Position numbers and translations under genes: made by a program
From: Lewinellaceae bacterium
GTDB taxonomy: Bacteria; Bacteroidota; Bacteroidia; Chitinophagales; Saprospiraceae
Assembly (NCBI GenBank): GCA_020636105.1
Contig: JACJYL010000002.1
Location: 1-64,000, forward strand
Direction of reading: 5' to 3'
DNA length: 64,000 nt
Notes under the pieces: generated by a model
What the model saw: the letters and a program-made list of their open reading frames with translations, nothing else
Told to the model about the DNA's origin: nothing
Databases searched by the model: none
In this document: piece after piece, positions 40,673 to 50,100 of the stretch
Position numbering within the stretch: position 1 is the first letter of the stretch
Layout of the letters: the number at the start of each line of letters is the position of its first letter

Positions 40673-40721
40673 AAAAAAGAATCCCGAATACTCGAATGTG
40701 GAGCAATCGGGATTCTTTTTT
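40673..40721. terminator. Bidirectional terminator between DUF4249 and msrB
   Basis: AGAATCCCGA before 40688 pairs with TCGGGATTCT from 40707, flanked by an A-run and a T-run of at least six, and lies between convergent genes. Confidence 0.88.
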
Positions 40722-40745
40722 ATGCTTAAAAATCAAAGCCAATAT

Positions 40746-41123
40746 TTATTCCTCATTAAACCTGATAGACAAAGAATTCACGCAATGACGGGTATTTTTT
40801 TTCGTCAAACGTTCCCCGACAAATACATGGCCGAGATGTCCTCCGCAATGGTTGCAAATGATCTCGGTCCGGCGTCCGTCCGCGTCCGTTACCCTCCGTA
40901 CAGCGCCTTCGATCTCATCATCGAAAGAAGGCCAGCCACAGCCGGAATCAAATTTGTCACTCGATTTGTACAAAGGTGCATCACACTGGCGGCAGATATA
41001 AGTTCCCTGACCTTTATGGTTCCAGTATTCCCCTGAAAAGGGCATTTCCGTCCCTTTATTCAATATCACCCGGGCTTCTTTCTCTGTCAACGGATGGTAA
41101 TCATCCGAATGCTTTGGCTCCAT
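40746..41123 (-). CDS. msrB: Peptide-methionine (R)-S-oxide reductase
   Basis: 125 residues. It reduces methionine R-sulfoxide in proteins. Four zinc cysteines are visible in two pairs (CRQC and CNHC), along with SGCGWPSF, GGHLGHVF and the catalytic C114 in RHCVNS. A recycling cysteine may be the one in SGCGWPSF, as in many MsrBs. No signal peptide, so cytoplasmic. It is preceded 6 bp upstream by the DUF2007 gene on the same strand, probably one operon. Confidence 0.97.
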   Translation of the reverse strand: MEPKHSDDYHPLTEKEARVILNKGTEMPFSGEYWNHKGQGTYICRQCDAPLYKSSDKFDSGCGWPSFDDEIEGAVRRVTDADGRRTEIICNHCGGHLGHVFVGERLTKKNTRHCVNSLSIRFNEE

Positions 41124-41129
41124 AGGCTA

Positions 41130-41339
41130 TTATTCGATATTATTTTCTCTTAAAATTTTAATGGCCTGATCCACCCTGTCAGGCAGCACGTAAAGTACGG
41201 CTTCCCCTAAAGGCTGAAGCATGGAATCGGGCTTTTCAAGAATGTGGCTTTCAACATTGTTTTGTTTGAGAACATCCTCTGCGAGTTTTACCTCCAGCAA
41301 CTGAGGGGAAGAAAAAATTTTTACCCAACCTTCTTTCAT
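41130..41339 (-). CDS. DUF2007 small protein
   Basis: 69 residues. WVKIFSSPQLLEVKLAEDVLKQNNVESHILEKPDS followed by EAVLYVLPDRVDQAIKILRE is the DUF2007 pattern, a ferredoxin-like fold related to regulatory ACT/PII-type domains. Cytoplasmic. It lies upstream of msrB with a 6-bp gap. The role is not established. Confidence 0.9.
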   Translation of the reverse strand: MKEGWVKIFSSPQLLEVKLAEDVLKQNNVESHILEKPDSMLQPLGEAVLYVLPDRVDQAIKILRENNIE

Positions 41340-41411
41340 TGTTTTAGTTTTATATTTACTTTTAGTAACGCTTGTAAGATATGAAATGTTTGCCTAACAA
41401 TCAATATATTA

Positions 41412-42176
41412 ATGCATAAAGATATAGATTCTTTCCAACGCCTTTTCGGACTTATTGGTTACCCGATTTCTCATTCATTTTCAAAAAAATATTTCACTGA
41501 AAAATTTCAAAAGGAGTCCATAGAAAACTGTTTTTACGAGTTGTTCCCCCTGGAGCATATTGATCTTTTACCTTCCCTGATCCAAGCCCATAATCACCTA
41601 GAGGGACTCAATGTCACCATTCCTTACAAACAGCTCGTTATGCCCTTTTTGGATGAAATTGCCCCCTCAGCCAGGGAAGTCGGTGCAGTGAATACCATCA
41701 GGATAAAGAACGGTAAGCTCCATGGCTACAATACGGATATTTACGGTTTCGAGCATTCTTTGTTAAAACTGCTAAACTCGGGGCCCGTTCAACCGAAAAA
41801 GGCCCTGGTGCTGGGCACAGGGGGGGCGGCAAGTGCCGTTATTTATGTTTTAAACAAACTAAAAATCGGTTATAAAACAGTTTCCAGGACGGCAGACAAA
41901 GGAAATTTGGTTTATCAGGATTTGAACGCTAAAATTATGCAGGCCTACAAACTAATTATTAATACGACTCCTTTGGGAATGTCGCCAAATATTAATAATT
42001 TGCCACTAATTCCATACACTTCAATCGGAACAGAACATTTTCTTTTTGACCTCGTATATAACCCTGAAGAAACCGCTTTTTTGAAAACGGGAAAATTTGC
42101 AGGAGCCGCAACTTCCAACGGGATGGAGATGCTATTTTTGCAAGCGGAAAAAGCATGGGAGATCTGGAATCTCTAA
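41412..42176 (+). CDS. aroE: Shikimate dehydrogenase
   Basis: 254 residues. It reduces 3-dehydroshikimate with NADPH in the chorismate pathway. The N-terminal substrate domain has GLIGYPISHSFSKKYF and GLNVTIPYKQ with the catalytic Lys; GAVNTIRI follows, then the Rossmann motif LGTGGAASAVIYVL. The C-terminal part has NTTPLGMSPN and the GMEMLFLQAEKAWEIW helix. Slightly short for the family but complete. It diverges from the msrB pair. Confidence 0.96.
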   Translation: MHKDIDSFQRLFGLIGYPISHSFSKKYFTEKFQKESIENCFYELFPLEHIDLLPSLIQAHNHLEGLNVTIPYKQLVMPFLDEIAPSAREVGAVNTIRIKNGKLHGYNTDIYGFEHSLLKLLNSGPVQPKKALVLGTGGAASAVIYVLNKLKIGYKTVSRTADKGNLVYQDLNAKIMQAYKLIINTTPLGMSPNINNLPLIPYTSIGTEHFLFDLVYNPEETAFLKTGKFAGAATSNGMEMLFLQAEKAWEIWNL

Positions 42177-42231
42177 CCAAATATTACCAGGGGTCTGTAA
42201 ATTTTACAGGCACTAAAAAAATTAAATACAA

Positions 42232-43482
42232 ATGAATAAATCAGGTGGACCTGTTCAAAAAAATTTAGATAAGTACAAAAAACTTGCTGAAGAAGTGTTT
42301 GGATCGAAAGAAGCTACTGTCGATTTTTCAAATACTGAAATTGCCTATGCTCACAAAGACGATAAAGCTTTGAAAAAAATGCTTTGGCTCTTTGGTATGA
42401 TGAATAAACACTGGCTCGTCGGGCTGGGAGCCAAACTCGGGATTCCGGCCATCAAAATGCATCTTCCTTTTGTAAAATCCATTGTAAAAAATACCGTTTT
42501 CGAACATTTTTGCGGAGGAGTGTCCCTATTGGAAACACAAAAAGCCATTGACACGCTTTGGAAAAGTAATGTTCAAACCATCCTGGATTACGGCGCTGAA
42601 GGCAAGCAATCTGAAAAGGAATTCAACAAAACCATGAATGAGACCATTCGTGCCATCCAGTTTGCCGCAAAAAATGATGAAGTGCCGGTGGTGAGTTCTA
42701 AAATAACCGGGTTGGCTCGCTTTGGTCTGCTTGCCTCTATACAGGAGGGGCTGCCTTTAACCAAAGAGACCAAAATCGAATACAGGAACATCCTGAAAAG
42801 GCTTGATTCCATCTGTTTTGTGGCTTCACAAAGCAATACGTCCATTTACTTTGATGCAGAGGAAACCTGGATCCAGGGAACGCTGGATCACCTGGTGGAA
42901 ATCATGATGCGACGTTACAACAAGGAAAAAGCGGTGGTCTCTACCACCTTCCAGCTGTATCGGACAGAAGCCCTCCAGTTGTTGATCGATTCCTTTGACA
43001 AGGCCAAAAAATACAACTATTTCCTCGGGGCCAAACTCGTTAGAGGCGCCTATATGGAAAAAGAACGAGATCGCGCGGAAGAAATGGGCTACCCCTCTCC
43101 TATTCATCCCAATAAAGCAGCGACTGATGATGCCTACAATTCGGCTCTTAGGTTCTGTATCGACAATTATGAAAGGATCGCCTTATGCAATGCCACACAC
43201 AATGCAGAGAGCAATTATCTGATGGCCAAACTCATCGATGAAAGAGGATTGCCCAAGGCGCATCACCACCTCAATTTCAGCCAACTCTACGGCATGAGTG
43301 ACAACCAGACTTTTAACCTGGCCAAAGCCGGTTATTTTGTGGCCAAATACTTGCCTTATGGCCCCGTTGAGGAGGTGGTACCTTATCTTATTCGCCGTGC
43401 AGAAGAAAATTCATCCGTGACGGGAGATATGAGCCGGGAATACCAAATGGTGCTGGCAGAGGTTAAAAGAAGAGGAATTTAA
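42232..43482 (+). CDS. Proline dehydrogenase
   Basis: 416 residues, monofunctional FAD-dependent proline dehydrogenase that oxidises proline to pyrroline-5-carboxylate. The (beta/alpha)8 barrel carries TTFQLYRTEAL, YFLGAKLVRGAYMEKERDRA, CNATHNAESNYL, and the C-terminal YLIRRAEENSSV with the paired arginines that bind the proline carboxylate. No P5C dehydrogenase domain is fused. An N-terminal helical region of about 100 residues precedes the barrel. It starts 55 bp after aroE. Confidence 0.95.
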   Translation: MNKSGGPVQKNLDKYKKLAEEVFGSKEATVDFSNTEIAYAHKDDKALKKMLWLFGMMNKHWLVGLGAKLGIPAIKMHLPFVKSIVKNTVFEHFCGGVSLLETQKAIDTLWKSNVQTILDYGAEGKQSEKEFNKTMNETIRAIQFAAKNDEVPVVSSKITGLARFGLLASIQEGLPLTKETKIEYRNILKRLDSICFVASQSNTSIYFDAEETWIQGTLDHLVEIMMRRYNKEKAVVSTTFQLYRTEALQLLIDSFDKAKKYNYFLGAKLVRGAYMEKERDRAEEMGYPSPIHPNKAATDDAYNSALRFCIDNYERIALCNATHNAESNYLMAKLIDERGLPKAHHHLNFSQLYGMSDNQTFNLAKAGYFVAKYLPYGPVEEVVPYLIRRAEENSSVTGDMSREYQMVLAEVKRRGI

Positions 43483-43514
43483 GCACTGGTTACTGGATGT
43501 CGGGCCCCGAATTG

Positions 43515-43545
43515 ACCCATTCGCCGGGTAAACCTGCGAATGGGT
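43515..43545. repeat. 10-bp perfect inverted repeat hairpin
   Basis: ACCCATTCGC at 43515-43524 pairs with GCGAATGGGT at 43536-43545 around an 11-nt loop, between convergent genes. There is no T-run right after, so it is a weak terminator candidate or a REP-like palindrome. Confidence 0.7.
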
Positions 43546-43591
43546 ATAAGGTATTGTACGGAAAAAAGGTGTATAACTTCAACCCTCCCTC

Positions 43592-44707
43592 CTATTCAAG
43601 CATTTTGATCAGTCGATCCAGGTCTACATGCTCTTTGATGAGTTCCACGGCACGATCCGATTTCCAGGGCGTACGAATGTTGATTTTCACTTCTATCCGG
43701 TTGATTTTAATCACCGCCCCAAGCGTGTCGAACTGAGTGGTGATGACCGGGATGCCCAGGCTTTCAATGTATTCTGCTTCCTTGAAGAAAATTTTGTAAT
43801 ACTTTTCAATAGAGTCTTCTCCGGTGAGAATGATTCCCGAAATGGGTAACTCCTTGATCTTTTTCTGATGCGCTACCCTTCTGATCTGGTGGATGGCTTT
43901 ATCAATACGTTTTATGCTGGAAACGAGCAAAATATTCGCAAAGTGATCGATTTTATCCGCCTCTATCAGCGAAGCAGGAAGAATTTCTTCAATCCGGTTA
44001 TTGAGATTGTCTTCATTAAAAAGCACTTTCCCGTCAACGACCCTGCGTACGGAAGCCATGATAGGATACATGAGTGTTTTGTCATAAGGCAAAACCCCAA
44101 GTAGTGATAACCCCATTTTATCAAGGGCCTTTCCTACATAGTGTTTGACCATATCCATTTTTTCAGGAATAACCTTGTTGACAATGACGCCCAGTATTTC
44201 CACATTTTGTTCCCGAAACAGCGAAAGGCTCAAATTGAGTTTATCCAGTGTACTCCCAACGCCCCCCTGCACCACCATCAGGACCGGCGCTCCCAACATT
44301 TTCGCCACATCTGCGTTCGACAATCCAACCACACTTCCTACTCCAGGGTGGCCTGTTCCTTCATAAACGATTATTTCATGATTGGAACACAAAATTTCAT
44401 CTGCCTTTAAAATGCGCTCCCTAAAAGGAAATGCTTCCGGGTTATCAAGATATGCAGTTGTAGCGCCCTTGCCCAGAATGACCGGACTGTGAATATCAGG
44501 ATCCAGGGTAAACCCACTGACTTTTGAAAAAAGTAAAGCATCCTTATCTGCCCTCAAATCTCCAAGGTCTATGAATTTCTGACCCACCGGTTTACAATAG
44601 GCAACGCTATGACCGGCATCTTTTAAAGCTCTTACCAACCCAAGGGTGGAAGTGGTTTTTCCTATGTGCTGACTTGTCGCTGCTACATATACTTTTTTAC
44701 AAGACAT
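43592..44707 (-). CDS. BioD-like P-loop protein (N-terminal part of phosphotransacetylase)
   Basis: 371 residues. The N-terminal half is a dethiobiotin-synthetase-like P-loop domain: YVAATSQHIGKTTSTLGLVRAL, then YEGTGHPGVGSVVGLSNADVAK and VILGVIVNKVIPEK-like strands. The C-terminal half resembles a DRTGG-type regulatory domain (ILLVSSIKRIDKAIHQI...GIILTGEDS...GIPVITTQFDTLGAVIKI). This is the regulatory front of long-form Pta enzymes, without the phosphotransacetylase catalytic domain. What it does alone is unknown; nucleotide-dependent regulation is likely. No acetate genes are adjacent. Confidence 0.88.
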   Translation of the reverse strand: MSCKKVYVAATSQHIGKTTSTLGLVRALKDAGHSVAYCKPVGQKFIDLGDLRADKDALLFSKVSGFTLDPDIHSPVILGKGATTAYLDNPEAFPFRERILKADEILCSNHEIIVYEGTGHPGVGSVVGLSNADVAKMLGAPVLMVVQGGVGSTLDKLNLSLSLFREQNVEILGVIVNKVIPEKMDMVKHYVGKALDKMGLSLLGVLPYDKTLMYPIMASVRRVVDGKVLFNEDNLNNRIEEILPASLIEADKIDHFANILLVSSIKRIDKAIHQIRRVAHQKKIKELPISGIILTGEDSIEKYYKIFFKEAEYIESLGIPVITTQFDTLGAVIKINRIEVKINIRTPWKSDRAVELIKEHVDLDRLIKMLE

Positions 44708-44867
44708 GAGGCTTTTTTTTATGAAAGAGGAATTTTTAGGTCGAAGTATAAATGTACAAAAGTTATCCAGTACCAGATAAAAAATAGTTTAGGTTTTTTC
44801 CGGCCATTCTTTTTTCGCTCAAAGAAAATCACCCTGTGCTGTAACATTTTCTGCCTTCAGAAGATAA

Positions 44868-44879
44868 AGTATCGATACT
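44868..44879. promoter_or_regulatory. Perfect 12-bp palindrome AGTATCGATACT
   Basis: A perfect palindrome 53 bp upstream of the 700-residue protein's ATG, in the divergent spacer with the BioD-like gene. Position and symmetry suit an operator, but no regulator is assigned. Confidence 0.35.
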
Positions 44880-44931
44880 GAAACAGGAAAAACTGTTTTG
44901 GAATAAACAATTTTAAAAAAAATCAAATGTA

Positions 44932-47034
44932 ATGGCAAAAGCAAAAATTCCCGAAAACCGTTTTAGCCTTAACGTCAAAGCAGACGTACAGGTTACCGAC
45001 CCAGTCCAAAAATTACCCAAAATGGCGGTTTACGCCTTTTCCTCAGGAGGACAACTACTCAGTTTAGAACTCCTAGGAAAAGACCACACAGCCTCCCTAA
45101 CCCTGCCAGGGGTGAAAGAGCGTCAGAGAATACAGGTTTTTCTTGGCCCTGTGATTGAAAAAGAAAACATTGATATCAGTGAATTGAAACGCCGCGGAAG
45201 CATCAGAGAATTTGTGGCCATTGATCCAAAAGTGAAAACACCCGAAGTGATCATCTCCGTTATTAATGAGAAAATTCTATGCTGGCTGCGTAGTTTATGT
45301 TTTGTCCAGGGAAATCTCCTGAAGCGGATAAACAGAGACGGGATAAATATCGATATGCCCGTTTGTAATGCAAAAGTAGAAATCTATGAGGTGGATCCCC
45401 TCTACCTGATCATTCCAAAACTGCCCGACCTGGTGATCGAAAGAATCCGGGAACATATCATTGACCCCATTGGTCCTGTCGTCCACCCGGAAATTCCATT
45501 TCCTCCGGTTGAGTTAATGCCACCGCTTCCCGCACCTACGTTCCCTGAAAACCTTTCGCTCATTTCAGGAGGCCAGAACAGGATGATGATCAATGATCCC
45601 GAATTAAAACAGTTGGCGCTCAGCACCAATACAGTTCAATTCAGAAATGAACTGGTTCGGTATGCCGATAAACTGAAATACTGGATTTGCTGGTATTGGC
45701 CGGTAAGCAAAAAACTGGTGGCTACTACCACTACCAACGGTTGTGGCAAATTCAAGGCCTACTTTTTCAATGGCTGCAAAAACCCGGACCAACCTGATCT
45801 CTATTTCATCGCCAAACAGAAGATCTTTTTCCCGTTTGAAACGACCATTTATGAACCTAAACCTGTGTCCTGTCATACTTTTTGGAATTATCAATGCGGA
45901 ACAGAAATTACCCTTTACACCAACCATCCCCTTGCCAGGACTTGTGCTCCATGCCAGGATGTAATTGCTCCCAACAATTGGGTGTTGGTTTCAGCTGTAG
46001 GCAATTTGTCCCTAAATAATATCCATGGCACCAGCCAGGCATTGTCGGTCAGTACCAACGCAGCCAATAAAGGCCTGACCGCCGGGGGAGCTGCTTTCGG
46101 TGGTTTATTGCGCTTCAGACTGGAGTTTGATAATGCCCTGAGAGACAGTCTCGGTGTAAAATATTATAAGATGTATTACCGGAAGGGGAACACCGGAGAT
46201 TTCACCCCAATGACCGGAACCGTAAACAGGCACTACACCCAGGAAGTAGGAGACGAACTGATTTTAAAAGCCTATAATCTGGGACCTCAATCAGCAGGTA
46301 CCACTTCCCATTTATTTGAAATCCCTCCGGCACTGCCTCCTGAAGGTCAATGGTCCCTGCCTAACGTAGTGGAAGATACTACCAGCGCTTATTTTAATTC
46401 CCTGGATGTAGCACCTCTTGAGGGCAAGGGAGTAACCTGGCCGGAACATGGAAAATACCAGATCAAAGTGGAACTGTACAACGCTTCAGGAAACCTGGTA
46501 AACATCGATGCTCAGTCCATAAAATATGTAGTGCAGGCAGAAGTAGATGCTGATAATACCATCCACACTACTGCCGCCACAGCCCTTGGGCTTGTCCAGG
46601 TGGTACCGGGCGAAATCCTTAAGAGTTTTGTCATGGAATTGCATATTGACAATAGCCGTTGCCTGGCACAGGTGGGCAATCCAAGCCTGGACGGCACCGG
46701 AGCAGGGGTGAAATGCGGCGTGATCGATTATGACGCTTCTGATATGGCCAACATGGTGGACATGCCTTTTGAAGCCCGCCATCCGAATGGTTTTGCCACC
46801 TATAATTTCAGTGTAAAACGTGGTGTTGACCAAAGGGTATCTGCCTCAGGAAACGTTCCATTTCCGCCGGCGACGAGCCTGGCCCAGGAAACCGTTGCCA
46901 ATTTGCTCGACGGATGCGCGGTAGCCGGCTTTTCGGAAGCCCTGCATGTGTGGGCAAATGTGACCAATGGATGGAGCCGTCAAAGTGGTTATGATGATTT
47001 TGACCACCGGGCTTTTGTATTGTCTGATAAGTAG
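44932..47034 (+). CDS. Large protein of unknown function
   Basis: 700 residues with no signal peptide and no membrane segment. The first ~180 residues look like tandem beta-sandwich/transthyretin-like units (FSLNVKADVQVTDPVQKLPKMAVYAF; NAKVEIYEVDP). A proline-rich stretch near 190-215 (PEIPFPPVELMPPLPAPTFPE) follows. A cysteine-rich section near 260-350 has NGCGKFKAYFFNGCKNP, CHTFWNYQCG and CAPCQD. The remainder is beta-rich (FRLEFDNALRDSLGVKYYKMYYRKG; YQIKVELYNASGNLVNI). I recognise no named family. The lack of an export signal on a protein that otherwise looks extracellular is notable. Monocistronic, with a strong terminator after it. Confidence 0.85.
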   Translation: MAKAKIPENRFSLNVKADVQVTDPVQKLPKMAVYAFSSGGQLLSLELLGKDHTASLTLPGVKERQRIQVFLGPVIEKENIDISELKRRGSIREFVAIDPKVKTPEVIISVINEKILCWLRSLCFVQGNLLKRINRDGINIDMPVCNAKVEIYEVDPLYLIIPKLPDLVIERIREHIIDPIGPVVHPEIPFPPVELMPPLPAPTFPENLSLISGGQNRMMINDPELKQLALSTNTVQFRNELVRYADKLKYWICWYWPVSKKLVATTTTNGCGKFKAYFFNGCKNPDQPDLYFIAKQKIFFPFETTIYEPKPVSCHTFWNYQCGTEITLYTNHPLARTCAPCQDVIAPNNWVLVSAVGNLSLNNIHGTSQALSVSTNAANKGLTAGGAAFGGLLRFRLEFDNALRDSLGVKYYKMYYRKGNTGDFTPMTGTVNRHYTQEVGDELILKAYNLGPQSAGTTSHLFEIPPALPPEGQWSLPNVVEDTTSAYFNSLDVAPLEGKGVTWPEHGKYQIKVELYNASGNLVNIDAQSIKYVVQAEVDADNTIHTTAATALGLVQVVPGEILKSFVMELHIDNSRCLAQVGNPSLDGTGAGVKCGVIDYDASDMANMVDMPFEARHPNGFATYNFSVKRGVDQRVSASGNVPFPPATSLAQETVANLLDGCAVAGFSEALHVWANVTNGWSRQSGYDDFDHRAFVLSDK

Positions 47035-47066
47035 TAATCAGTGTTTCGGATAGCCCTTTTTTAACA

Positions 47067-47100
47067 AAGGCACGCTCCGGTTTGGAGCGTGCCTTGTTTT
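47067..47100. terminator. Strong terminator between convergent genes
   Basis: AAGGCACGCTCC at 47067-47078 pairs perfectly with GGAGCGTGCCTT at 47084-47095 around a 5-nt loop, then GTTTTATTTT. It serves the 700-residue protein gene and possibly the M1 peptidase on the other strand. Confidence 0.88.
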
Positions 47101-47125
47101 ATTTTGATTGAATTGGAAGCAAAAG

Positions 47126-49063
47126 TTAAATCCTGGTCAACCGCAGAACGCCGATACCTTTCTTTGTGGTAACTTTTACGGCATAATTTCCGGCAGGAAG
47201 ATTAGATATATCCAGGTCGGTTTTCACAAGGTTGCCACCATCTTTGGATAAAACCATCTTTCCTGAATGGTCAAATACCTGTATCAATTGCATTTGAAGT
47301 GCATTATTTTTAATTTCTATTTCAACCTCATTTTTTGCCGGATTCGGAAACAAACTTAATGTATTTTCACGTAACAATATTTCAGGAGTCCCCACCGTCA
47401 TACTGCTGGTTGCACACAACCATCGTTCCGGGTCAAACTGGGCACTTTCGATCTCAAAATCCATGGGTACATAAAAGCTCTGGCCATTGATCATGTTGTC
47501 GAAGGTAAGGGTAACGGTATTGCCCTGGCCAGAAAACTGAATAGGAACCGGCATTTCAAAAAATTCCACCGATTCGTGAGATGGTGTTTGATATATTTCC
47601 ACTTTCAATACATTCTCAGAATTTTGTGACCAGTCAATCTGATAATCAGGATACCCCTGACCATAGTACCAGTCGGCAAAAAATTCCGTCAAATCCTGTC
47701 CGCTTTGGGCTTCCATGTGGGCGATCAGTTCAGGCGTTTTGGCGTAGCCATAGGCGTTACCCGGATCAGTAAGGTAATTGCGCAACGCCTGAAAAAAATC
47801 TTCATCCCCCAGCTTCCAGCGCAACATGTGGAGCAACAAAGCCCCTTTGCTGTAACTCAACCGGCCATCAAAAATCCTGTTGACACTTGTGGTATCATCC
47901 ACACGGACTGATCCTCCTGGCTGAGCCGTCACCTGGTCTATCCGCTGTTGTTTCCAGTTCATCCAGGTGTTTTCTCCAAGGCCGTGTTCCTGTGTCATTC
48001 CTTCCAGGTAAGTGGCAAATCCTTCATTAAGCCAGATATCTTCCCAGCTTCCGCAAGTAACCATATCGCCAAACCATTGGTGGGCCAGTTCATGCGCCTG
48101 AAGATAAGGAGACCATCCACCCATAAAAGTCATGGTGGTATGCTCCATTCCTCCTCCCCAGCCAAATTTGGCGTGACCGTATTTTTCATCCGCAAAGGGA
48201 TATTTGATAAATTTTTCATTGTACAATTGCATTATTGGCGGAAACCATTCCAGCATCAGTTGGGCCCACTCCAGATCCTCAGGATAGGTGTAATTGCTAA
48301 CAAGAATGGGTTCATCATCGGTTTCCACGTAAAAATCATACACTGAATAATTGGTCACCGCAATGGCTATAAGGTAAGCCGGGATCGGGTATCTATGTTT
48401 CCAGTGATAAATCATACTATTGCCTGTCTGAACAGAATCGACCAACAAACCGTTGGAGGCTACCCTGTTAGGCATCGGGGTTTTTACATAGACATCAATG
48501 CTATCTATTTTGTCATTAAGGTCTTGTTTTGCCGGCCACCAGTCCTTGGCCCCATAAGGTTCTGACAAAGTCCATATCATGGGGTAGTTTGCATGTGTAC
48601 CTTGTGCAAAGGAACCAAAACCACTTCCTGAAGGCTGTCCCTGGTAATAGACCTTTATGGTCCGCTGATCTCCTGCATTGAGCGTTTCCGAAAGATTTAT
48701 GACCAGAAGATCCGGATTGGTTTGCGAAAAAGTCAAAGATTGACCATAATAAATAACGCTATCCACCTGCATCCCGGTGGAGAGGTCAAAGTGCAGGGTC
48801 GCAAAATTATTTTCCTTTGCCTCAAAAATGGTTTCTACGGAACCTTTTATGTAATAAACAGCGGGATCCACCTCCCAATCAAAGCGGTGATATTTGATAT
48901 CGTAATCTGTGGTGAGCTCGTTGAACCGGTAGTTCATCAGGGAAGCATGAGCCTCCCGCTCGGCATCCACCATATCCTGAAAATATTCTTTATCTGTCTG
49001 ACCAAAGGCTGAAAAAACAGAAAGTATTAACGCAAATAAAAGTGTGTTTTTGTGTGTAAACAT
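47126..49063 (-). CDS. Secreted M1 family aminopeptidase with T9SS sorting domain
   Basis: 645 residues. Signal peptide (MFTHKNTLLFALILSVFSAFGQ). M1 N-terminal beta domain, then the catalytic domain with GGGMEHTTM (exopeptidase motif, variant of GAMEN), HELAHQWFGD (two zinc His and the catalytic Glu), NEGFATYLE (third zinc ligand) and the RLSYSKGALLLHML segment with the transition-state Tyr. The last ~80 residues form a type-A C-terminal domain (LSLFPNPAKNEVEIEI...GKMVLSKDG...NLPAGNYAVKVTTKKGIGVLRLTRI), directing secretion through the type IX system to the surface. It presumably digests extracellular peptides. Confidence 0.96.
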   Translation of the reverse strand: MFTHKNTLLFALILSVFSAFGQTDKEYFQDMVDAEREAHASLMNYRFNELTTDYDIKYHRFDWEVDPAVYYIKGSVETIFEAKENNFATLHFDLSTGMQVDSVIYYGQSLTFSQTNPDLLVINLSETLNAGDQRTIKVYYQGQPSGSGFGSFAQGTHANYPMIWTLSEPYGAKDWWPAKQDLNDKIDSIDVYVKTPMPNRVASNGLLVDSVQTGNSMIYHWKHRYPIPAYLIAIAVTNYSVYDFYVETDDEPILVSNYTYPEDLEWAQLMLEWFPPIMQLYNEKFIKYPFADEKYGHAKFGWGGGMEHTTMTFMGGWSPYLQAHELAHQWFGDMVTCGSWEDIWLNEGFATYLEGMTQEHGLGENTWMNWKQQRIDQVTAQPGGSVRVDDTTSVNRIFDGRLSYSKGALLLHMLRWKLGDEDFFQALRNYLTDPGNAYGYAKTPELIAHMEAQSGQDLTEFFADWYYGQGYPDYQIDWSQNSENVLKVEIYQTPSHESVEFFEMPVPIQFSGQGNTVTLTFDNMINGQSFYVPMDFEIESAQFDPERWLCATSSMTVGTPEILLRENTLSLFPNPAKNEVEIEIKNNALQMQLIQVFDHSGKMVLSKDGGNLVKTDLDISNLPAGNYAVKVTTKKGIGVLRLTRI

Positions 49064-49354
49064 GAATGAGAATTATTGGTAATTAAAACATGCAAGCTAA
49101 GAAAATGGAACATGAAATTCAAAGGAATTGTTTTTGATTTTGGCAATAAGGGGACAAATGAGTTACATGGTTAAAAAATTCTAGTGGAGCGTCACAACCT
49201 CCAGCACCAAGAGACCGGGAGAGCTCTAAAAGGGTTCAATGATCTATTCGTTTATAGCACCATTCTTCTCAAAAAATCGGGTAAAACTTACCGGCAAAAA
49301 ATTCGAAAGGCTGAAAATTTTTAGAGGCTTCAGGTTTTTTTTACCTTGCAGCAG

Positions 49355-50008
49355 ATGAAGGACGAATACAAAACGATACGGGAATTAAGCACTGGAGAGT
49401 TCCGCGATAAGGGCAGTAAGTTTCTTGCCTATGCCTGGCCGGTTTATACCCAGGAAGAATGGCAGGAGCATGTCAATGAACTTAAAAAAGAACACTTTAA
49501 AGCCGTCCATTATTGCTTTGCTTATCGACTGGGGACGGATAACAATGAATTCCGGGCCAATGACGACGGAGAACCCAGCGGCTCTGCGGGCAGGCCTATC
49601 CTCGGACAGATAGACAGCTTTGGGCTCACTAATATTCTCGTGGTGGTGGTTCGGTACTGGGGAGGCACTAAACTAGGTATTCCCGGACTGATCAATGCCT
49701 ATAAAACCAGCTCCGCTGCAGCCTTGCAGCATGCCGAGATCATCGAAAAAACAGTAGAAGATATCTTCAGAATCTCCTTTGATTATGCCTTGATGAGTAA
49801 CGTCATGAATGCGGTAAAAAAGGTCGGCGTTGAAATGATCCACCAGGATTTCAGCACGACAGCCACCCTGGACATTGCCATACGAAAAAGTGAAGTGGAA
49901 GAAACCTGCCATCAAATCCGGGCTCAGGTGGCCGGGGTCCGTATTGAAGAAGTTGAAAAATGGGAAAAAATCGAAGGCTTTGAACTTAAGTATCTGGAGA
50001 CGAGATGA
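49355..50008 (+). CDS. YigZ/IMPACT family protein
   Basis: 217 residues from the ATG at 49355; a TTG at 49346 would overlap a possible promoter box (TACCTTG at 49342-49348). The UPF0029 N-terminal domain shows STGEFRDKGSKFLAYAWPV, HYCFAYRLG, DDGEPSGSAGRPIL and VVRYWGGTKLGIPGLINAY, the family signature. The C-terminal ~75 residues are the ferredoxin-like DUF1949 domain. Members are linked to translation control (IMPACT in eukaryotes); the bacterial role is unclear. Cytoplasmic single gene. Confidence 0.93.
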   Translation: MKDEYKTIRELSTGEFRDKGSKFLAYAWPVYTQEEWQEHVNELKKEHFKAVHYCFAYRLGTDNNEFRANDDGEPSGSAGRPILGQIDSFGLTNILVVVVRYWGGTKLGIPGLINAYKTSSAAALQHAEIIEKTVEDIFRISFDYALMSNVMNAVKKVGVEMIHQDFSTTATLDIAIRKSEVEETCHQIRAQVAGVRIEEVEKWEKIEGFELKYLETR

Positions 50009-50100
50009 TGGAAAAAAGACCCAAGGGAGGTGACACCTTCGTGCAGTGGCTTTCGGGTAATGCAAAAAGGTGTCGTCTCCTACTTCGGTTGAAAAAATGA

